Source of the DNA: Certhia americana | Taxonomy: Eukaryota > Chordata > Aves > Passeriformes > Certhiidae | Assembly (NCBI GenBank): GCA_018697195.1 | Contig: CM031864.1 | Coordinates: 26,570,944 to 26,634,943 of the forward strand | Direction: 5' to 3' | DNA: 64,000 bases | Shown here: one piece after another, positions 57,468 through 64,000 of the stretch | How positions within the stretch are numbered: position 1 is the first letter of the stretch | Layout of the letters: each line of letters opens with the position of its first letter | The notes under the pieces: model-generated | What the model was told of the DNA's origin: nothing | Seen by the model: only the letters and a program-made list of their open reading frames with translations | The model's database searches: none | Translations under genes and position numbers: made by a program

Positions 57468-57483
57468 TGCAGTCATTGATTTG
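57468..57483 (+). repeat. Left copy of a perfect 16-bp direct repeat
   Basis: TGCAGTCATTGATTTG here recurs at 60535-60550. The left copy ends exactly where GC- and CpG-rich sequence starts. It could be a target-site duplication of an inserted segment, but may be chance. Confidence 0.5.
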
Positions 57484-58035
57484 TCACTGCGAGAAGCTGC
57501 GGGACAGCTCTGTCACCGCACTCTTCACACACTCCTGTCCCAGCCGGTTCAAGCCAGTTCCCGCTGGTTCCAGCCGGTTCCAGCCGGTTCCAACCGGTTT
57601 GCAGCCAGTTCCAGCCGGTTCCAGCTGGTTCAGAGCCCGCTGCTGTCCTAGGGGGCACAGCAGGGGCACAGCTGTGAGTCACGGGCAGCTCCGCAGGAAG
57701 CTGAGGAGCACCGTGACTCCTGGGCTGCCGCCGGTGCACAGACAGCAGCAGCAGAGAGCTGGGCAGTGGCACCACACAGCCCCAGGGCCCTTGGCCAGGC
57801 TCAGCCACACTCGCTGCGGCGCGGCTCCCGTGCCATCCTGAGCAGGGTGGCAGCTGTGATCCGGGGACGCGGCCACCAACCGGGGACACAGCGGCACCTG
57901 GCTCAGGGCACGGGCTGAGGGGCGGCAGCAGCAGCAGCAGCAGCAGCAGCCCGGACAGAGAGCCGGGCAGCTGCTCCGCACAGCCCCTGCTGCGGCCCCA
58001 GCCCCCCGGCCGGCCCGCTGGGGGCAGGGGCAGAG
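57484..58035 (+). promoter_or_regulatory. CpG-island-like 5' segment of copy B
   Basis: About 550 bases with roughly 35 CpG sites against a CpG-poor surrounding, and high GC. It contains the 10-bp CNNG array (57541-57631), a GACAGCAGCAGCAGAGAGC module (57741-57780), CGCTGCGGCGCGGCTCCCG (57810-57828), and (GCA)8 at 57925-57948. Features like this in birds usually mark promoters or recently inserted GC-rich sequence. No TATA box is seen. Copy A lacks this part. Confidence 0.5.
57541..57631. promoter_or_regulatory. Nine 10-bp units with CNNG half-sites, CP2/Grainyhead-type array
   Basis: The decamer CAGCCGGTTC repeats nine times with one extra base (57601). The units give CCGG, CCAG or CTGG exactly every 10 bases, which is the CNNG-N6-CNNG arrangement known for the TFCP2/TFCP2L1 family. 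CCGGTTCAAGCCAG (57544-57557) is very close to the TFCP2L1 motif, and AACCGGTT (57592-57599) is the Grainyhead-like consensus. The array is seen directly; factor binding is inferred. Confidence 0.5.
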
Positions 58036-58506
58036 GTGGGGGCTGTCCTGACAGCACCAGGAATTGAGGAGCAGCCCTTCCCCAAGCTGGAGGAAGACTG
58101 GCTACTCCACACACTGAAAGAGGAACACACCAGGAAGAAAAGACAGAGCACTGAGGAAGAGAGGCCCCCCAGGCCCCTCACACAAAATGCATGGGAAGAG
58201 CACTGGAAGCTTCACCCGTGCACAGAGCAGGGCCCAGCTGAACCCCACAGAACCCGAGACAAGAGGACAAAGACCGCAGGCCCGTATCCCTTAGAGCACT
58301 GCTGCATTCCCAGTCCCTCCCCCTGCCAGCTGGAAGAGCTGGGGCTGTGGGTAGAGTCAGCAGGGAGGGCACTCCTCAAAGAACTATGGAGCGGGGAGCA
58401 GCACTGGTCTGATGCTTGCCAAGCTGGGAGTGACAGGGAAGAGAACCTCTCAGAGTCTGGTTCTTGTGACCTGCACAAACTGGAGTCTTACAGTGGCCCA
58501 GGATAA
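57919..58506 (+). pseudogene. Open frame of 195 codons, no ATG, copy B module 1
   Basis: The frame opens after a TGA at 57916-57918 with an alanine run from (GCA)8, then SRAAAPHSPCCGPSPPAGPL and the same Glu-rich core as copy A (KLEEDWLLHTLKEEHTRKKR). It ends at TAA after KLESYSGPG. It contains no ATG codon, so it cannot be an independent gene as it stands. It could be an internal exon-like or decayed coding segment. Its frame matches that of copy A and, module for module, that of the downstream frame at 58781. Confidence 0.3.
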
Positions 58507-58780
58507 CTCGTAAAGCTGTTCCTCCAAGACACAGATCAATCAGTGTCCCATGGGGAAGATAGCAAGGCCCAAGAGAGGCGCCAGAAGAAGAAGAAGGACA
58601 TCATCATCCACAGCACCTGTCCCCTTATCCATGCTGTAATGGTGGGGTCCACCCTGCTCGCGGGAGGCAGAAGAGGCAGACACAGACCAGACCAGCACAT
58701 ATTCTGCCCCAGCAGCTCCCACAGACACCCAGCCAGCAGCTGCTGACCTGTCCAGAGCTCCAGAGGACGAAGAGTAGCAT

Positions 58781-59650
58781 GTGAGTGCCACTGCCCAGGC
58801 ACAAAAGGTGGCAAAGACAGCAGCTTCTGCTGCCTCTGGAGCACGGACAGCAGCAGCAGAGAGCTGGGCAGTGACGCCACACAGCCCTTGCTGTCCCCCC
58901 AGCCCCTTACCCAGCCAGCAGGAAGATTGCAAGCACTCAGCAGGGCCAGCAATAAGGGCACCCCTGGCAGAACTACAGGGAGAGGAGGGGTCCTGCTGTG
59001 ACGAGCTCAGGTCTGGCCCTTCCACAGAGTGGGCAGAAGACACAGACCTGAACAGGAGCACTGAGAAGGAGAGTGCCTCAGGGTCCCTCCAATCTGAGTC
59101 AGAAGACACAGAGCCAAGCAGGATGACCAGGGAAGAGAGCAGCTTAATGTCCCTACCATGCGAGGCATCACCAGTAGAACAAAGCTACACCACTGAGGCA
59201 GAGAGTGCCTCATGGTCCCTGCCATGCAAGTCATGGGCAGAGAGCTGGGCCTCTGAAGTCTGCACACTCACAGAGAATGGTTTGGATCAGCTGGAGGCAG
59301 CCCTGATCTGCCCATCTCCTGTGAACCCATCTCGCCTGTACATGGGCACAGGAGTCAGAAGTCAGGACACAGAAGCACAAAGCCTGTCCCAAATGGAAGA
59401 TAGAGAGATGTATGGTAGAGAAATGGAGGCTGTCCTGGGGGCCACTTGGTGGGAGGAAGAGTTGCAGGAGACAGACAGGCAGTCATTTGAGCATCTGCAG
59501 GGCCTGCACTCAACTGCAGCTGTCCCCGTGCAGTGGCCATCCCCCTTCAGGAAGGCATTCAGGGCTCTCTGTGCAGGGCGTTCAGGAGCCTCAGATGCCT
59601 CATTCCAGGGCTCCAGTCACAGGAGCCATCCCACCATGGTTCCATGGTAA
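58781..59650 (+). CDS. Uncharacterised 289-codon open frame, copy B module 2 and 3' part
   Basis: Longest open frame in the window, closed upstream by TAG (58775-58777). The first ATG is at 59123, giving 175 codons from there. The product is acidic and Ser/Glu-rich, with an imperfect repeat: KESASGSLQSES, REESSLMSLPCEA and AESASWSLPCKS. The start of the frame reads AAESWAVTPHSPCCPPSP, matching SRAAAPHSPCCGPSP of module 1 in the same register. Near the end, TFRALCAG-like sequence is shifted by 2 bases relative to copy A, so one copy is frameshifted. No known domain, signal peptide or membrane segment. Coding status is unproven; no splice structure or poly(A) tail is evident. Confidence 0.3.
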   Translation: MSATAQAQKVAKTAASAASGARTAAAESWAVTPHSPCCPPSPLPSQQEDCKHSAGPAIRAPLAELQGEEGSCCDELRSGPSTEWAEDTDLNRSTEKESASGSLQSESEDTEPSRMTREESSLMSLPCEASPVEQSYTTEAESASWSLPCKSWAESWASEVCTLTENGLDQLEAALICPSPVNPSRLYMGTGVRSQDTEAQSLSQMEDREMYGREMEAVLGATWWEEELQETDRQSFEHLQGLHSTAAVPVQWPSPFRKAFRALCAGRSGASDASFQGSSHRSHPTMVPW

Positions 59651-60029
59651 TGCCAATGGTATAAACACACATGAAGACAGGTGCACTGGAATGAGCACTG
59701 GAACACTCTCTCCTTCCTCTGGGGTGCTCCCCACACCAGGAGTGTTTGTGCACAGGCCCCTGAGCCACGCCCTTCAGAAGGCCATGCCTTGTCTGGAGTA
59801 TCTGGGACGCCTTTGCACTGTCCCAGGCATTCATCAAAGCTGTTGGCATCTGACTGGCAGGTTTGGCATGGAGAGGTGCCCTCACCCAAACTACTGGGTT
59901 TAATGGTCCCTCACCAATCTGTTAAGGCCCCTACCAAAGAACATGTTCTCTTCTTTGCGACCTGGACACAACTAGGAAACAAGACATGGCTAAGTGCCAA
60001 AGCAAGTCAGGGTTCTGGTCTGAGTAACT

Positions 60030-60120
60030 GAGGGACTGAGGGAACGCTGAGTCATTTTGCAAGATGATACCAAGCTCAGTGACAGTGTTGATTTGCTGGA
60101 GGGCCAGAAGGCTCATGACT
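60030..60120 (+). mobile_element. CR1 LINE ORF2 remnant around the FADDTKL motif
   Basis: TCATTTTGCAAGATGATACC followed by AAGCTCAGTGACAGTGTTG and GATTTGCTGGAGGGCCAGAA matches the CR1 reverse-transcriptase active-site region (FADDTKL...DLLEGR). A single extra A breaks the frame inside the motif. It directly follows the point where copy B stops matching copy A. The usual downstream CR1 sequence is missing. Confidence 0.7.
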
Positions 60121-60534
60121 TAAGAGATAGCTGCTGCCTCAAGAATTTCAAGAATGAAAATAGGAGAACTAAGAGACTTAAATTCTGTAGGTGAAAGTAG
60201 GGGCAGATATTACTAGAGCTCCCCCTTTGCATGTAACAGGATAAAGACCATCTCATGGCTTCTATTTGTATTTAATTAACAAATTACAAGCTGGACATCA
60301 GCCTAGGCAGTGACATAAGAAATCCAACTGTTTAAGGAAAAGGATTCTGAAGGCTTAAACTAGACATTAGTTTGCAAAGAATAATCTTATTCAGCAGTTG
60401 GTCTGGAATATGTTCCTGTGGAATATGTTCTTTAGGCAGTTGAATTGTAGCTTTTGCTGAGTTAGAACAGATGCTTTTATTGAAATAAAATGATTGAATT
60501 GATAAATCTGAAGTGCTTGTAGTTTTCATTGCAC
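60121..60534. other. AT-rich segment between CR1 remnant and right direct repeat
   Basis: Contains a small repeat TGGAATATGTTC twice (about 60404-60430) and an AATAAA at 60484-60489 about 45 bases before the right 16-bp repeat. No poly(A) tract follows the AATAAA, so retroposition of a processed transcript is not demonstrated. Confidence 0.4.
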
Positions 60535-60550
60535 TGCAGTCATTGATTTG
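60535..60550 (+). repeat. Right copy of a perfect 16-bp direct repeat
   Basis: TGCAGTCATTGATTTG, identical to 57468-57483, about 3.07 kb away in the same orientation. It is followed by a G7 run. Confidence 0.5.
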
Positions 60551-61436
60551 GGGGGGAAATCCTGTAGGCTGAAGCCTTCTGGTTGCTGGGGCAGTGCAGT
60601 GTGTGCTGTGTGGGGCAGAGGAGAAAGGCGCTGCCTGGGCCAGGAGGGATGAATGGACACCAAGTCCTTGTGACTTGTGGCACAAGGTGGTTGTTTGATG
60701 CAAAAGCCCCTTTTTTTTGTGTCCAGTTGTCCTCCTAGAGAGCTGCCCTGATGCAGGGATCATTCTGTAGGATCTCGGCAGGAAGGAGTGCTCTCAGCCA
60801 TGCCAAGTGGGTTTTGCAGAACTCCCTGTTCTTCAGGGGAGCATCTCCCAGGCTGTTCTATGGAACTCATTGTGAGGCTCACAGTGATTTTCCTGCCAGA
60901 AGATTGGATCCCACTCACTGTGTCAGGTGCCCCCAGAGGCGCTGCAGCACTAAAATGCATTTACAAATGCAGCTCTGCTGCCTTGCTGAAAATCTACTGA
61001 GACAATGAGCCTGAGAGCACATGTGCTGGGCAACAGCCACCATCCAGCTAAAAACTGCAGGATCCCACAGTCTGCCATGCTGGACACTGCCTGTCCTTGG
61101 GGTTCACAGCAAAGCAGATGTGTGGTTTGTCTCTGCAGTCTCAGGCTCCTGCTTGTTCCCAACTGAGCAATTGCCAGGAGATCTGTGCAGAGCTGCCCGG
61201 GCTCCCTGACCAGGCCTCACAGGAGCTGCAGCACATGGGGTGGCAACCCAGCCTTGTGAGGCTGTGAATGTCTTGGTGCTCACAGAGAGGGGAATGGTGT
61301 GGGCTGAGAGGCTCCGTGTTTGCCAGGGTGTTCAAAAGGAAAAGGGAAAATCCTCCTGAACTCAGGCAAAGGGGACCTGCAGCCCACTGAGGTGAATGCT
61401 GAGCACCTCTAGCACCAATCTGGTGCTAACAAGCTG
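60551..61436. other. Moderately GC unclassified sequence
   Basis: About 0.9 kb richer in G+C than the flanks, with several overlapping 60-85 codon frames on both strands, none with a motif. It could be part of a larger unrecognised repeat or an untranslated exon. I cannot assign it. Confidence 0.4.
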
Positions 61437-62090
61437 AGTCATGGAATCCCAGAATCCCTGAGTTTTGGGTCGGAAAGAATGTTAAAGCCCACCCAGTGCC
61501 ACCCCCTGCCAAAGTCAGGGGCACATTCCAGTATCCCAGGTTGCTGTCCAGACTGGCCTTGGACATTTTCAGGGATCCAGGGGCAGCCACAGCTTCTCTA
61601 GACACCTCAGGAATTTCTTCTCTGTATCCCATCTAACCCTATTCTCTGTCAGTTTGAGGCCATTCCCCTTATCCTGTCACTCCATCCTGTGTAAATTGTC
61701 TCTCTCCATCTTCCTTGTAGATCCTTCAGGCACTAGAAGAGGCTTTCAGGTCTCTCCCAAACTTTCTCTTCTCCAGACTGAACAATTCTAACTCCTCTAA
61801 CCTGTCTCCATAGCAAAGGTGCTCCAGCCCTTCTCTTGGCCTCCTCTGGACTTGCTTCAGCAGTTGCATGTCCTTGCTGTGCTGATGACCCCAGGCCTGG
61901 ATGCGGCAACTGACGTCTCACCAGCGTAGAGAGAGAGAGATAATTCCATTCTTCCTTCTGCTGCCCCCACTTCCATGTGTCCTTGCTGTTTATGGTGAAG
62001 AATCCTGATGGAATTAGATGTCCATCTGACCTTCTTTAGATCTGTTTCCCCCTGTGGAATTATTTTTATCAAACAGCAATATAAGAATGC
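61437..62090 (-). mobile_element. CR1 LINE 3' fragment, longest in the window
   Basis: Plus strand: CATGGAATCCCAGAATCCCT, GTTAAAGCCCACCCAGTGCC, GGATCCAGGGGCAGCCACAG, CCATTCCCCTTATCCTGTCA, CTCCAGACTGAACAATTCTA, GCTCCAGCCCTTCTCTTGGC and CCCCAGGCCTGGATGCGGC. It extends past the 3'-UTR core toward the end of the CR1 body, becoming unclear near 62090. About 650 bases in antisense. Confidence 0.9.
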
Positions 62091-63006
62091 AACCTGCAGG
62101 CAATATCCGAGGGCTATGTGGTGGTTTTATTGAGCTGTGCGTTGGGAAATCACCAGGAGCACTCCAGTGTTTTCCTACCAGTTTACTTGGGTCAGACCTT
62201 CAACCAAACTGTTCATCCGTCGGAAAAGTATGTTGTGGATCTGGCCACGTGTAGTTGTTAAAGATAATACAGCACCTTGACCATGAGTGTTTTATCCTGC
62301 TGTCCTTGCTAAATCCCCAGGGAGATAATTACACTCTCCTACTCCAAGAAGCTTTCCCACTCCCAACATTTTTTTATTTTCTCTCATAAACTGTTGTGGG
62401 GAAGTGCAGTGGGATGGGAAGGATGGGAAAGAGCCTAGCAGATATGGCACACGATGTAAGATCCATAAAATGCTGTCAGATTTTGAGGGGAATTATGCAC
62501 TCCTAAATTTACAGTCTGTGTGCTGAAATATGGGAGTGCATGCATAAAGGTTGGCTCAATCCAGACAAAAATACTGCATCATCAAGAAATTTATTTAATA
62601 GAAAGTGAGAAATTCCAAGAGAATCACTCCCTGGGGGGAAAAAACATTTTAAAAAGGTCTATTGAGGAATACTTTGTTAAAAAAACCCAGTAGAAATTAG
62701 GGAAATGTCAGAAAAACTTTGTTAAAAAAAAGAGACCATCTCTCTCTGATAGGTAACTGAAAAACAAACAAAAGTAATTAATTTTGAACAGGGAAAAATA
62801 CTTCTTGCTGAGATTGTTATTAGTAAAGGCTTGGATATCTTCCAAGGTGAAGTTTTTATAGCTATTAAAATTCATGGACTGAACAGGCAAAGTGGGAGTT
62901 CCTACAGTTTCATGCTTCTGTTCATTAACATACAAACTACCCCCAGATTGTTGTTAATTGTCAGGCAAATTTGTTCTTAAATGTTTCCAGGAAAAGAAGA
63001 AAAATG
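62091..63006. other. Unique sequence, no gene seen
   Basis: Nothing recognised. TTTGTTAAAAAAA occurs twice (about 62671 and 62718). Confidence 0.55.
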
Positions 63007-63047
<41 letters not shown>

Positions 63048-63054
63048 AAGTACT
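63007..63054 (+). repeat. A48 homopolymer
   Basis: An uninterrupted run of 48 A, followed by GGGAAG. The upstream sequence shows no AATAAA at a suitable distance and no recognised transcript, so a retrocopy origin is not supported. Confidence 0.95.
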
Positions 63055-64000
63055 TTACAAGAAGAAATATTTCGATACTATAATTCACAAATATTTTATT
63101 TACCTTCTTCCTATATGAAAAATGCTGAATTTTATTTTGGAAGTTAAGAATTTCAAGGTCAATTCCTACTGCGAGATGCTACAACATAGTCTTGTGGGTA
63201 AAGCAAAAGGGGAAGAAAGATGAATCAGAAAGAAATGTTTATTAGGATAATAAATAAACAATAAACACAGCAATAATAAATACATTTTCAAAAGAGCTCC
63301 AGGCTCCAGCAGGGAAATATTGCTGCTGGTGGAATATCTGAAGAGAAAAATTATGGGGGAAAAACAGCTTTCTTTTATGTAATAGGAAGGAACTGCAGAG
63401 TAGCATTAGGTTTGGCTGCATGGTACAGGAGCTCTTAAGTTACTTTCAAGAGCTTAGACTGTTTTTATATCCCACTGTTAACAACTCTCTGGAGAAACAG
63501 AGCTTTGTAGAACTAAGGGTAAAGACTTACTAAAAAATTTTCCTCATTTTCATATTACATGTTTGTTTTGGAGAAAGAACATTTATGAAGAGATCTGCTG
63601 CACATGTTAAAAGGAAAATAAATTAAAAGCCTGAAAGAATGTGGTAGAAGGAAATACTTTAAATGTAGAGGCTGAAGAACATGACAAATAATTTTAATGA
63701 ATTAATTTGTTATAACTGCATGTGAAACATATCCTAGTCTGGTATATATAGGGCTGTTATATTTCAGTCATTGTAGATTTACATATATTACATATCTATA
63801 TATATAAATAAAAAATAAAGTTGCAAAGCAGGAATATCAGTAAAAATACAAATAAAATTCCTGATTATATTTTCTAGAGGTCACATTTTTGGGCACGCAT
63901 GATTCTATGATTCTTTGATGAGTACTCACTATTAGAAATAACAAATAGCATGAAAATTGGGAAGTTTCATAATATATAAAACAAACTCAACCCCACTAAG
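63055..64000. other. AT-rich sequence, possible CR1 tail
   Basis: No gene. An AT-rich TATATATAAATAAA stretch lies at about 63790-63815. ATGATTCTATGATTCTTTGA (63899-63918) looks like the octamer tail of a CR1 terminus with no CR1 body left. Confidence 0.45.

Larger units (their letters stand above)
57484..60030 (+). repeat. GC-rich unrecognised element, copy B (longer)
   Basis: This is the fuller version of the element whose copy A lies at 49254-50434. Order: CpG-rich 5' segment, module 1 (57954-58390) with an open frame to 58506, a B-specific segment with GCCAGAAGAAGAAGAAGGAC, module 2 (58846-58985), a 3' open frame to 59650, then about 380 bases ending in AAGCAAGTCAGGGTTCTGG. Homology to copy A ends there and CR1 sequence begins. 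Internal repeats: GACAG(CAGCAGCAG)AGAGC(T/C)GGGCAG... followed by CACAGCCC occurs at 57741, 57954 and 58846. I do not recognise it as a named retroelement or host gene. Confidence 0.7.

Noticed and set aside
57473..58114. 213-codon minus-strand open frame over the CpG-rich segment
   Set aside because: Its Leu-rich runs come from the GCA repeat and the decamer array read backwards. Sense frames show better module conservation.
58372..58963. The segment missing in copy A interpreted as an intron (A as a processed, spliced copy)
   Set aside because: The junction falls within a repeated AGGGCAC(T/C)CC string and lacks GT...AG ends, and copy A has no poly(A) tail.
1..64000. tRNA, snRNA, microRNA or rRNA genes
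   Set aside because: I looked for B-box-type GGTTCGAATCC words and U-snRNA-like motifs on both strands and saw none that held up.

Overview
The window looks like gene-poor nuclear DNA from a bird, most likely a songbird. The evidence is the repeat content: more than two dozen fragments of the avian CR1 LINE on both strands, several avian endogenous-retrovirus (ERV) LTRs including an ERVL-type LTR, a low-GC background, and no Alu, L1, operon or phage signals. One 10-base run of N (37960-37969) marks an assembly gap in a pentanucleotide repeat. I found no exon of a recognisable host protein gene and no tRNA, rRNA, snRNA or CRISPR array. The species, chromosome and neighbouring genes cannot be read from the sequence.

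Layout. 0-14 kb: AT-rich unique sequence with scattered CR1 3' ends, one ERV LTR-like block (about 2.2-3.1 kb), a 260-bp pyrimidine tract (7.8-8.0 kb) and a short G-quadruplex-type run. 14-34 kb: an ERVL-type solo LTR (14.09-14.59 kb), a 68-bp tandem duplication, more CR1 including two reverse-transcriptase-ORF remnants, and long AT-rich stretches. 34-46 kb: an ERV-rich segment with an antisense LTR (34.38-35.06 kb), an antisense composite of LTR, 23-bp minisatellite and decayed retroviral coding remnant (38.1-40.05 kb), a head-to-head CR1 pair, and another LTR (about 45.4-45.7 kb).

47-62 kb is the most unusual part. Two related GC-rich blocks sit about 9 kb apart in the same orientation. Copy A (49.25-50.43 kb) abuts the start of an ERV LTR. 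Copy B (57.48 to about 60.03 kb) is longer. It starts with a CpG-island-like segment carrying nine 10-bp units with CNNG-N6-CNNG spacing, contains three copies of an internal module kept in register with its open frames, and lies between two perfect 16-bp direct repeats. The two copies are about 99% identical over the first 0.4 kb and much more diverged further on. The predicted acidic, Ser/Glu-rich product is not one I recognise. This is the best candidate for something undescribed, either a passerine repeat family or a decayed multicopy gene; expression and coding status cannot be settled from sequence alone.

No set of genes working together is visible. The window mainly records repeated CR1 and ERV insertion followed by decay.
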